Assembly: GCA_965531145.1 (NCBI GenBank)
Contig: CBESOE010000005.1
Span: 1-64,000, forward strand
Origin: JAQAZP01 sp965531145
GTDB taxonomy: Bacteria > Acidobacteriota > JAQAZP01
Direction of reading: 5' to 3'
Length of the DNA: 64,000 bases
Under the pieces are notes generated by a model, which saw nothing but the letters and a program-made list of their open reading frames with translations, was not told where the DNA came from and ran no database searches. Made by a program: the position numbers and the translations under genes. Positions 51,288-59,642 of this stretch are shown here, piece by piece; within the stretch, counting starts at the first letter, position 1; each line of letters opens with the position of its first letter.

Positions 51288-54200
51288 ATGAATCGCGGAA
51301 GGAACCAGCCATTGACCAGCCATGTCACTTCACCGGACCGGCACCCCGCGGCGATTGCCGCCCTGGTCACCCTGGCCCTGCTCCTCTACGCCGCTGGTCC
51401 GGTTCCCGCCGGAAACCTCTTCGATGCCGCCGCCGCCTTTGGCGCCGGGTACCGGCCGGTCTACCTGCTGGACGGCGACCTGAACCTCGACGGTGTCACC
51501 GACATCGTGGTGAACAACTACTACGGCAACAGTGTCTGCGTGCTCCCGGGCCGCGGAGACGGTATGTTCGAACCGGCGATCTTCACCGGGGTGGGCGGCA
51601 ACTGTTTCGGCAGCGCCATCGGCGACCTGGACGAGGACGGCATTCCCGACATGGTGGCCAACCACGACGACTACTGGGGGATCACCGTCCTGCTGGGGAA
51701 CGGGGACGGTTCATTTACCAGGGGCGAGGTCTACGAACCCCAGGGAGTCAACCCGGCCAACATGGTCATCGGCGACCTCGACGGGGACGGGCATCTCGAC
51801 CTGGCGGTGGCCAATATCTTCAGCGACGACATCTCGCTCTACCGCGGGCCAGGTGACGGCACCCTGGAGTTCCAGGGCAATGTGGCCGTTGGTGACTTTC
51901 CCATCGGGATCCTGCTCGCCGACATCGACGGTGACGACGTCCCCGACCTGCTCACGGCAAACATGCACGACAACACGGTTTCGGTGCTGCGGGGCATTGG
52001 GGACGGTTCCTTTGCCCCGCAGGTGGTGTATGACGCCGGCGTCTACCCTTACTCACTGGCTCTGGGCGACCTGAATGGAGACGGCCTTCCGGACCTGGCG
52101 GCAGGCCACGACCAGGGTGACACCGTGACCCTGCTGGACGGCAACGGCGACGGCACCTTTGACAACCCCCGTGAGGTTCCCGCCGGGGCCTACCCCAATG
52201 ATGTGGCGCTGGGAGACCTGGACGGGGACGGAGTTCTGGACCTGGCCACCACCAGCCGGTCCGACACTTCGGGGACCGGACGGGGAGTCACCGTTCTCCT
52301 CGGCGCGGGAGACGGATCGTTCTCCTCCCCATTGCCCCCGGCCACCGCCGGCCAGGCGGAATTTGTCCGGCTGGCCGACCTGGACGGTGACGGCCTGCTG
52401 GATGCCTTTGTGCTCAACGACCTGCAGCGCCGGGTGTGTGTCCTCATCGGACGGGGGGACGGGACCTTCCGCAGTGCCACGGACCACCTTGCCGGTGCCG
52501 AACCACTGGACACCGCACTGGGAGATCTCGACGGTGACGGGTGGATCGACCTCGCGGTTGCCGATCGTGCGGCCGGGGAGGTGAGCATCCTTTCCGGCAG
52601 GGGTGACGGGAGTTTCGATCTGCCGGCGGCGGTGACGGCCGGCCCTGCCCCCGACCTGGTGCGACTGGCCGATCTCGACCGGGACGGTGACCTCGACCTG
52701 CTGCTGCGCACCGGCGCCGTCCCGGGTCTGACCACCCTGGCCAACGACGGGGACGGCGGCTTTGGTGAACGGGTCGATCATGATTTCGGCTTCCACCCCG
52801 CCACCGTAACCGTGGGAGACCTGGACCGTGACGGGTATCCCGATCTCGTGCTTGCCGATGAGGGGTCAGCCACCGTGGCCGTGGCACTGAACGACCGGGA
52901 GGGTTCCTTTGCCGAACCCCGGGTCTACCCTGGCTCAGGCGAACCGTCAGCCTGCGTTCTGGCCGACCTGGACGTTGACGGTGATCCGGACATCGCCCTG
53001 GATGACCGGGCTGGCATGGTTCATATCCTGTTCAATGACGGTGGCGGCAGCTACATCCCGGGTACGGCGGCCACGGCGCCCCTGGCCCGGGGACTGGCCG
53101 CGGGAAACCTGGACGGCGATCCCTGGCCCGACCTGGCGGTGGGCCGCAACCAGTCCGACGTGATCAACATCCTGCTCAACAACGGGGACGGCACCTTCCG
53201 CACCGCGGGCGAGCTGGAGGCCGCCGGCGCCATGACCGGCATCCAGGCCCGCGACCTGGACGGCGACGGTTTCACCGACCTGCTGGCCGCCTCAGCCGGC
53301 TCCGAAGAGTTGACGGTCCTGAGGGGGAGGGGGGATGGAACCTTTGACGAAGCCGTGCACATCCCGCTGAACGACGCTCCGTCCGGGATGAGCGTGGGTG
53401 ACCTGAACGGGGACCATGCCCCGGACACGGTGCTGGCCATGGCCGGTGACGGCACGGTGACGGTTTTGTTGAACCGCACGCCGCTCACCGCCCTGATCGC
53501 CGCCGGTCCCGGCCCGGGCGCCGCCAACCCGCCGCTGATCCGTCTCTTCAGCCCGGGCGATCCGCAGCCCCTGGTGGAGATCACCCCGTACGCCGCCATG
53601 GGCTTCGGGGCCACGGCGGCCCTCGGTGACTTCGACACCGACGGAGTGCCGGAACTGGTCACCGGACCGGGACCGGGTCCACAGTACGGGGCCCATGTCC
53701 GCGGGTTTCGTCTGGACGGCACCCCCATCCCGGGAATCTCCTTCCTGGCCTACGGAACCCGCAAGTGGGGCGTCAACGTGGCCTGCGGCGACATCGACGG
53801 TGACGGCCGATGCGAAATCCTCACCGGCGCCGGGCCGGGAGCGGTCTTCGGCCCCCACGTGCGCGGCTGGAACTGGGACGGCTCGGGCACGGCCGCCGCC
53901 ATGCCCGGCGTTTCGTTCTTCGCCTACGGGACACCGAAATGGGGGGTTAACGTGGCCTGCGGCGACCTGGATGGTGATACCTTCGACGAAATCCTCACCG
54001 GTGCCGGACCCGGTTCTGTGTATGGACCGCACGTCCGCGGGTGGAACGTGGACGGCGCCGGGCCGGCCATCCCCATGGCGAACCTCTCCTTCATGGCCTA
54101 CGGGACCCACAAGTGGGGGGTCAATGTGGCCTGCGGCGACATCGACGGTGATGGTATCGACGAAATGGTCAGCGGGGCGGGCCCTGGAGCGGTCTTTGCT

Positions 54201-54494
54201 TCGCACGTCCGCGGCTGGAACTATGACGGTACCGCCGGGGTGAGCGCCATCAGCGGTGTGAATTTCCTGGCCTATGCCGGGCTGGCCTGGGGGGTCAATG
54301 TGGCCTGTGCGGACCTCGATAACGACGGCACCGCGGAAATCCTCACCGGCCCCGGGCCGGGTACGGATAACCCCCCGCTGGTGGCGGGCTGGAAATACGA
54401 CGGTAAGACGGTGACCGGAGCCGGCGCCGCCATGTTCCTGGCCTTTGATCCGGCCCTGTTTTCCCACGGTGTCCGGGTCAGTGGCTCGCAATGA
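51288..54494 (+). CDS. Giant FG-GAP/VCBS propeller protein with cassette-A tail
   Basis: 1068 residues from the ATG at 51288; a TTG at 51312 has the better ribosome-binding site (GGAAGGAACC) and is an alternative start. A signal peptide (ALVTLALLLYAAGPVPAG) is followed by about 14 short FG-GAP/VCBS blades (to about 735) of the form GDLDGDGxxDLAxxxxxxxxVxVLLGxGDGTF. The last 332 residues are a complete cassette A. The two propeller types differ in loop length and strand sequence, so the tail is a separate domain rather than more of the same. No catalytic domain is seen; Ca-dependent adhesion or integrin-like binding is the usual interpretation. mutY begins 18 bases downstream, possibly on the same transcript. 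Confidence 0.85.
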   Translation: MNRGRNQPLTSHVTSPDRHPAAIAALVTLALLLYAAGPVPAGNLFDAAAAFGAGYRPVYLLDGDLNLDGVTDIVVNNYYGNSVCVLPGRGDGMFEPAIFTGVGGNCFGSAIGDLDEDGIPDMVANHDDYWGITVLLGNGDGSFTRGEVYEPQGVNPANMVIGDLDGDGHLDLAVANIFSDDISLYRGPGDGTLEFQGNVAVGDFPIGILLADIDGDDVPDLLTANMHDNTVSVLRGIGDGSFAPQVVYDAGVYPYSLALGDLNGDGLPDLAAGHDQGDTVTLLDGNGDGTFDNPREVPAGAYPNDVALGDLDGDGVLDLATTSRSDTSGTGRGVTVLLGAGDGSFSSPLPPATAGQAEFVRLADLDGDGLLDAFVLNDLQRRVCVLIGRGDGTFRSATDHLAGAEPLDTALGDLDGDGWIDLAVADRAAGEVSILSGRGDGSFDLPAAVTAGPAPDLVRLADLDRDGDLDLLLRTGAVPGLTTLANDGDGGFGERVDHDFGFHPATVTVGDLDRDGYPDLVLADEGSATVAVALNDREGSFAEPRVYPGSGEPSACVLADLDVDGDPDIALDDRAGMVHILFNDGGGSYIPGTAATAPLARGLAAGNLDGDPWPDLAVGRNQSDVINILLNNGDGTFRTAGELEAAGAMTGIQARDLDGDGFTDLLAASAGSEELTVLRGRGDGTFDEAVHIPLNDAPSGMSVGDLNGDHAPDTVLAMAGDGTVTVLLNRTPLTALIAAGPGPGAANPPLIRLFSPGDPQPLVEITPYAAMGFGATAALGDFDTDGVPELVTGPGPGPQYGAHVRGFRLDGTPIPGISFLAYGTRKWGVNVACGDIDGDGRCEILTGAGPGAVFGPHVRGWNWDGSGTAAAMPGVSFFAYGTPKWGVNVACGDLDGDTFDEILTGAGPGSVYGPHVRGWNVDGAGPAIPMANLSFMAYGTHKWGVNVACGDIDGDGIDEMVSGAGPGAVFASHVRGWNYDGTAGVSAISGVNFLAYAGLAWGVNVACADLDNDGTAEILTGPGPGTDNPPLVAGWKYDGKTVTGAGAAMFLAFDPALFSHGVRVSGSQ
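53496..54494 (+). repeat. Cassette A (five-loop propeller), FG-GAP giant
   Basis: 999 bases, 332 residues, from IAAGPGPGAANPPLIR to HGVRVSGSQ; five loops (GDFDTDG, GDIDGDG, GDLDGDT, GDIDGDG, ADLDNDG). Confidence 0.8.
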
Positions 54495-54512
54495 CAGGTA
54501 AGGAACAACAGT

Positions 54513-55613
54513 GTGATTAAGGGAACACCAAAACTGATCACCCCGCGCCGGGCGCCGCACTTCCGCCGGCGTCTGCTCGGCTGGTATGACCGGCACCGCC
54601 GGGACTACCCCTGGCGAGAATCATCGGACACCTATGCCGTCTGGGTCTCTGAGGTGATGCTGCAGCAGACCCAGACCGGCCGGGTCATCGACTACTACCA
54701 GCCCTTTCTCCAACGCTTCCCCGATGTGCAGGCCCTGGCGGCCGCCGACCTGGAGGAGGTGCTCAAGGCCTGGGAGATGCTCGGTTACTATGCCCGGGCC
54801 AGAAACCTCCATGCGGCCGCGGGTCTGGTGGTGCGCGACCACGGCGGCCGGGTGCCGGAGGAGTACGAATCGTTCCGTGCCCTGCCCGGAGTGGGCGACT
54901 ACACCGCCGCGGCGGTGACCAGCATCGCCGGCGGCCAGCCACGGGCGGTGGTGGACGGCAACGTCAAGCGGGTCCTGTCCCGGCTCTTCCTCCTGGAATC
55001 ACCGGTGAACAGTCCCTCATCCATGCCTCTGTTCCAGGAGCGGGCCGATGCCCTGCTGCACCGCGGCCGCCCCGGCGATTTCAACCAGGCGCTGATGGAG
55101 TTCGGCGCCCGGATCTGCCGCCCGCGCACTCCCCGCTGCGATGACTGCCCGGTGGTCAACTACTGCGGTGCCTTCCAGACTGGCCGCCAGACGGAGCTAC
55201 CGCTGCGTCTGAAGACCGGCCGTAAGCCGTTGCGCCGGGTGGCGGTGGGTATCGTCAAACGGCGGGGCCGGATCCTGATCACCAGGCGGGCGCCGTCAGG
55301 GCTGCTGGGCGGGTTGTGGGAGTTTCCCGGGGGCGGCCTGCTGGATGGTGAAGCAGCAGAAGAGGCCTGCCGGCGTGAGATCAGGGAGGAGACCGGTCTG
55401 GAGGTGGCGGTGGAGGAGAAACTGGCCCGGGTGCGTCACGCCTACTCTCATTTCCGCATCGAGATGGACGTCTTCCGCTGCCGCTGCCTTTCCGGCCGGG
55501 TGAGGCTTCGCGGCCCGGTGGACCACCGCTGGATAGAGCCCGGCGAGATCGACCGTTATCCGCTGCCCGCGGCCAACCACCGCTTCCTGCACCTGCTGGA
55601 GGGGGACAACTGA
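54513..55613 (+). CDS. mutY: A/G-specific adenine glycosylase
   Basis: 366 residues from a GTG at 54513, behind AAGGAA. All MutY elements are present: catalytic Glu47 in SEVMLQQTQ, the helix-hairpin-helix LPGVGDYTAAAV (124-135) and the Asp of VVDGNVKRVL (D148). The 4Fe-4S loop has C202-x6-C209-x2-C212-x5-C218, and a C-terminal NUDIX-type 8-oxoG recognition domain includes WEFPGGG and REIREETG (about 269-295). It removes adenine mispaired with 8-oxoguanine. Full length for the family. It lies 18 bases after a secreted propeller gene, an unusual partner that probably reflects simple read-through. Confidence 0.95.
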   Translation: MIKGTPKLITPRRAPHFRRRLLGWYDRHRRDYPWRESSDTYAVWVSEVMLQQTQTGRVIDYYQPFLQRFPDVQALAAADLEEVLKAWEMLGYYARARNLHAAAGLVVRDHGGRVPEEYESFRALPGVGDYTAAAVTSIAGGQPRAVVDGNVKRVLSRLFLLESPVNSPSSMPLFQERADALLHRGRPGDFNQALMEFGARICRPRTPRCDDCPVVNYCGAFQTGRQTELPLRLKTGRKPLRRVAVGIVKRRGRILITRRAPSGLLGGLWEFPGGGLLDGEAAEEACRREIREETGLEVAVEEKLARVRHAYSHFRIEMDVFRCRCLSGRVRLRGPVDHRWIEPGEIDRYPLPAANHRFLHLLEGDN

Positions 55614-55630
55614 CCATCGACGGTTAGTTC

Positions 55631-55659
55631 TTGCACTGCGGCCGCTCCACCATAATAAT
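55631..55659 (+). promoter_or_regulatory. Sigma-70-like promoter for the BNR/cassette-A gene
   Basis: TTGCAC (55631-55636), a 17-base spacer and AATAAT (55654-55659; five of six). The predicted leader is about 65 bases. Confidence 0.5.
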
Positions 55660-55732
55660 GAGTTACCCTAGCCAGGGTAGGAGTAGTTTCGGGTTGCCTG
55701 TTTCCGCCGTGTGCCGCGGCAGAGGGATTACT

Positions 55733-58700
55733 GTGAACAAGATGAACCGCCTGGCCGCTCTGGTGAGCCTCACCGCCGCCTGTGCCCTGATCTGTCTCTG
55801 GAGCCTGCACACAGTGCAGACGGACCGGGAACCGCCGAGGACGCCAAATCCCTGGTTCCATGCCGAGCGGGCCTTCCCGCTGGGGCACATCCCACTCGAG
55901 CAGTGGCGAGCTGCACAGGAACAGGCCCGGCTGCTCAAGTCACAGACCCCGGCCCGCGGCGGCAACTGGGTCCCCCGGGGCCCGACCAACGTGGGCGGCC
56001 GGGTGACCGACGTGGCCGTGGATCCCACCGACGCCAACATCGTCTATGCCGGCGCCGCCGAGGGCGGTGTCCTGCGGACCACCGACGGCGGCCAGCACTG
56101 GACCCCGCTCTTTGACCAGCAGCCGAGCCTGGCCATCGGCGCACTGGCCATCGACCCCACGGACCGGGAAACCATCTACGCCGGCACCGGTGAGGTGAAC
56201 CCGGGTGGCGGCAGCATGGCCTACGGCGGGGCGGGCCTCTTCCGTTCAACCGACATGGGGGACAGCTGGACTCACCTGGGCCTGGGGAACAGCGGTTCCA
56301 TCGGCCGGATCCGCATCGATCCCACCGACAACCAGCGCATCTTCGTCGCGGTGATGGGACACCTCTGGGAGGGTTCAGCCGATCGCGGCGTTTACCGCAG
56401 CACCGACGGCGGCACCAGCTGGGAGAAGGTCCTCTACGTGGGGACGGAGACCGGCTGTGTCGACCTGGTGATGCGGCCGGACAACCCGGACGTGCTCTTC
56501 GCCGCCATGTGGGAGAGGATCCGCCAGCCCGAGTTCTACCGTTACGGTGGTGACACCTGCGGTGTCTACCGCACCACCGACGGCGGTGACAACTGGTCGC
56601 TGGTGGGCGGCGGGCTGCCGGCATCCACCACCGACAGCGGGCGGATCGGCCTCAGTATCTGTCACGACCAGCCCGATTTCATGCACGCCGTCTATGCCGA
56701 CAAGACCGGCTACTTCGTCGGGCTTTACGCCTCGGGCAACGGCGGGGCCTCCTGGACCCGGACCAACGACAGCGGCCTTTCCGGAGTCTTCTCCTCCTAC
56801 GGCTGGTGGTTCGGCAACGTGCGCACCCACCCCCGCGACCCGGACACCGTCTTTGTCCTCGGCCTCGATTTCTACCGCAGCACCAACGGCGGCGCATCCT
56901 GGGGCTGGGCCGGCGGTTCCATGCACGTGGACCACCACGGTCTCGACTTCGGGCCCGGCAGTGACCCGGTGATCTACGAAGGGAACGATGGCGGGGTCTA
57001 CCGCTCCACCAACGGCGGCACCGGCTGGGCCAAACTGCCTGACCTGCCCATCACCCAGATCTACCGGGCAGCCCTCGACGCCGGCAACCCCGACGCGCTG
57101 TATCACGGCGCCCAGGACAACGGCACCTCCCGCACCCTCAGCGGGGGGCTGGACGACTGGCAGTTTATTTACGGTGGGGACGGGTTCCAGCCGCTGGTTC
57201 ACCCTCTCGACTCCAACCGCATCTGGGCCCAGTACCAGTATGGCGAGTTGGGCTATTCGGGCAATGGCGGTTCCTCCTTCTCCGGAGCCACCAGCGGCAT
57301 CAGCAGCGGCGACCGACGCAACTGGAACTCGCCGCTGGTCCAGGATCCCACCGATCCCGACCGCCGCTACTTCGGCACCAACAAGGTCTACCGCAGCACC
57401 GGCAACACCAGCTGGACCGCGGTGAGCCCGGACCTCACCGGCGGGCCGCACTCCGGCAACCCGGGACAGGTCAACGGCACTCTGACCACCCTGGCGGTGT
57501 CACCGCTGGACGGCCAGGTGATCTGGGCCGGCAGCGACGACGGCCACGTGGCGGTGACCGCCGACGGCGGCGGCAACTGGACCGACGTCTCGGCCAGCCT
57601 GCCCGTTCGCTGGATCACCGCGGTGCGGCCGTCCCCCCGGGACCGGGAGACGGCCCTGGTCACCATCTCCGGCTACCGCTGGAGCGAACCCCTGCCCCAC
57701 ATCTTCCGTACCACCGACCTGGGCCAGACCTGGACGCCAGTGGCCGGCAACCTGCCCGAAGCGCCGGTCAACGACCTGGTACTCGACCCGCACGCTCCCG
57801 GCCGCTGGTATGCCGCCACCGATGTGGGGATTTTTGAGACCCTGAACAGTGGCGAAAGCTGGCACGCCCTGGGCAGTGGCCTGCCCGAGGTGGTGGTCCA
57901 CGCCCTGGTCTTCCAACCGGAGACACGAACGCTGGTGGCCGGGACCTTCGGCCGCAGCATGTTTTCCATGGTGGTGGGCGACGGCACGGCTCAGCCACGG
58001 ATCGTCACCGGCCCCGGTCCCGGCAGTGCCAACCCGCCGCTGGTCCGCACCTTCGATCCCCAGGCAACGGACACCCACCTGGCGGAGTGGACCGCCTACG
58101 GTGTGGACGCCTTTGGCGTGAACGCCGCCTGCGGCGACTTTGACGGTGACGGGCTGGACGAGATCGTCACCGGACCGGGCCCCGGCACCATGTTCGGCCC
58201 GCACCTCCGCGCCTTCGACGGCTGGGGCTCCCCGCTGCCCGGAGTGAACCTCCAGGCTTACGGCACGCTGAAATACGGGTTGAACGTGGCCTGCGGGGAC
58301 ATCGACGGTGACGGCATGGACGAGATCCTCACCGGCGCCGGTCCGGGGGCCGTGTTCGGGCCCCACGTGCGCGGGTGGAACGTGGACGGCGCCACGGCGG
58401 CCGCCATGCCGGGGGTCAACTACCTGGCCTACGGCACCAACAAATTCGGGGTCAACGTGGCCTGCGGCGACATTGACGGCGACGGGGCCGACGAAATCGT
58501 CACCGGCGCCGGGCCGGGCGCGGTGTTCGGACCCCACGTGCGGGGCTGGGACCATGACGGCGGGACCACCGTCCCGATCCCCGGGGTGAGTTACTTTGCC
58601 TACGGTACGCTCAAGTTCGGGGTCAACGTGGCCTGCGGCGACATCGACGGCGACGGCTTCGACGAGATCGTCACCGGCGCCGGGCCCGGGGCGATCTTCG

Positions 58701-59002
58701 GCGCCCACCTGCGGGCCTGGAACTACGATGGTTCCGCCATCACCCCGGTGGCGGCGGTGAACCTCTTCGCCTATCCCCCGGCTGAATTCCGTTACGGTGT
58801 CCGGATCGCGACCCTCGACCTGGACGATGACGGAGTCGCCGAAATCCTCACCGTCCCCGGCCCCGACCCGGACCGGCCCGCCCTGGTGCGCGCCTGGCGG
58901 GTGGGCGGCGGCAGCACCACGCTGGTGGACACGGTGGACTTTGACGCCTACTCCGAGTTGCAGCTGACCAGCGGGGGCACCGTGGCCGGCGGCCGGTTCT
59001 GA
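55733..59002 (+). CDS. Secreted VPS10/BNR propeller protein with cassette-A tail
   Basis: 1089 residues from a GTG at 55733, which follows GAGGGATTACT; an ATG at 55742 is an alternative. A signal/anchor helix (LAALVSLTAACALICLWSL) is followed by a BNR/Asp-box double propeller (about 75-755; RSTDMGDSWTHLG, RSTDGGTSWEKV, RTTDGGDNWSLVG, RTTDLGQTWTPV). A complete cassette A makes up the last 333 residues. Its BNR part parallels the protein at 21215-23950 motif for motif (GPTNVGGRV, GHLWEGSADRGVYR, GLPASTTDSGRIGLS), but that relative has a FlgD-like end instead. A modular exchange of C-terminal domains is the simplest explanation. The function of the BNR part is unknown; glycan or protein binding is likely. 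Confidence 0.85.
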   Translation: MNKMNRLAALVSLTAACALICLWSLHTVQTDREPPRTPNPWFHAERAFPLGHIPLEQWRAAQEQARLLKSQTPARGGNWVPRGPTNVGGRVTDVAVDPTDANIVYAGAAEGGVLRTTDGGQHWTPLFDQQPSLAIGALAIDPTDRETIYAGTGEVNPGGGSMAYGGAGLFRSTDMGDSWTHLGLGNSGSIGRIRIDPTDNQRIFVAVMGHLWEGSADRGVYRSTDGGTSWEKVLYVGTETGCVDLVMRPDNPDVLFAAMWERIRQPEFYRYGGDTCGVYRTTDGGDNWSLVGGGLPASTTDSGRIGLSICHDQPDFMHAVYADKTGYFVGLYASGNGGASWTRTNDSGLSGVFSSYGWWFGNVRTHPRDPDTVFVLGLDFYRSTNGGASWGWAGGSMHVDHHGLDFGPGSDPVIYEGNDGGVYRSTNGGTGWAKLPDLPITQIYRAALDAGNPDALYHGAQDNGTSRTLSGGLDDWQFIYGGDGFQPLVHPLDSNRIWAQYQYGELGYSGNGGSSFSGATSGISSGDRRNWNSPLVQDPTDPDRRYFGTNKVYRSTGNTSWTAVSPDLTGGPHSGNPGQVNGTLTTLAVSPLDGQVIWAGSDDGHVAVTADGGGNWTDVSASLPVRWITAVRPSPRDRETALVTISGYRWSEPLPHIFRTTDLGQTWTPVAGNLPEAPVNDLVLDPHAPGRWYAATDVGIFETLNSGESWHALGSGLPEVVVHALVFQPETRTLVAGTFGRSMFSMVVGDGTAQPRIVTGPGPGSANPPLVRTFDPQATDTHLAEWTAYGVDAFGVNAACGDFDGDGLDEIVTGPGPGTMFGPHLRAFDGWGSPLPGVNLQAYGTLKYGLNVACGDIDGDGMDEILTGAGPGAVFGPHVRGWNVDGATAAAMPGVNYLAYGTNKFGVNVACGDIDGDGADEIVTGAGPGAVFGPHVRGWDHDGGTTVPIPGVSYFAYGTLKFGVNVACGDIDGDGFDEIVTGAGPGAIFGAHLRAWNYDGSAITPVAAVNLFAYPPAEFRYGVRIATLDLDDDGVAEILTVPGPDPDRPALVRAWRVGGGSTTLVDTVDFDAYSELQLTSGGTVAGGRF
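58001..59002 (+). repeat. Cassette A (five-loop propeller), BNR protein
   Basis: 1002 bases, 333 residues, the same length as the copy in the Pcp-like protein; starts IVTGPGPGSANPPLVR, ends GGTVAGGRF. Confidence 0.8.
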
Positions 59003-59081
59003 GAAGCAGCCACCAGGCCGGGTGCAGTTCTGCCCGCTGGAGACCGAAGAGAACTTTGTGGATCACTGATGGAGGACATCG

Positions 59082-59639
59082 ATGATTTTCTTACTGGTTC
59101 TGCTCGCGACAGCGGCGGTGGTTCTCTTCTGGGGAGTCGCTATCTACAACAAACTGGTGAAGCTCAGGAACCACGTCGAGGAGGGCGCCAGCGGCATCGA
59201 CGTGCAGCTGAAACGCCGGGCGGACCTGATTCCCAATCTGCTGGAAACGGTCAAGGGATACATGGCCCACGAAAAAGGCACCCTCGAAGAGGTGACCCGC
59301 ATGCGGGCCCGCTGTCTCGACGCCGGCAGCCTCGGCGAGAAGGGCCAGGCCGAAGGGCTGCTGGGCGCAGCTCTGGGCCGGCTCTTTGCCGTGGCCGAGA
59401 ACTACCCCGACCTGAAGGCGGACAAGAATTTCGCCGAACTGCAGGAAGCACTGGAGGATGTGGAGGAACAGATCCAGCTCTCCCGCCGCTACTACAACGG
59501 GACGGCGCGCAACATGAACATCCAGGTGGAGTCCTTCCCGTCGAACCTGGTGGCCAACGCCTTCGGCTTTGCCACGGCCGAATATTTTGAAATCGAGGAA
59601 CCGGGGGAGCGCCAGGTTCCCAAGGTGGAATTCAACTAG
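59082..59639 (+). CDS. lemA: LemA-family protein
   Basis: 185 residues; the ATG at 59082 follows GGAGGACATCG. One N-terminal membrane helix (IFLLVLLATAAVVLFWGVAI) precedes the long helical LemA domain with its hallmark VQLKRRADLIPNLLETVKGY (about 42-61) and YNGTARNMNIQVESFPSN near the end (about 145). The N-terminus faces out and the domain lies in the periplasm or cytoplasm depending on the species. The function is not settled; LemA genes usually sit with a DUF2207 or TPM-domain gene, as here, and are linked to membrane stress. The DUF2207 gene starts 3 bases after the stop. Confidence 0.92.
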   Translation: MIFLLVLLATAAVVLFWGVAIYNKLVKLRNHVEEGASGIDVQLKRRADLIPNLLETVKGYMAHEKGTLEEVTRMRARCLDAGSLGEKGQAEGLLGAALGRLFAVAENYPDLKADKNFAELQEALEDVEEQIQLSRRYYNGTARNMNIQVESFPSNLVANAFGFATAEYFEIEEPGERQVPKVEFN

Positions 59640-59642
59640 GAC

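Noticed and set aside
47748..58708. Antisense frames 47748-49943, 53292-54596 and 57500-58708
   Set aside because: Reverse-strand shadows of the M1 homologue and the two propeller proteins; no start signals and low-complexity products.
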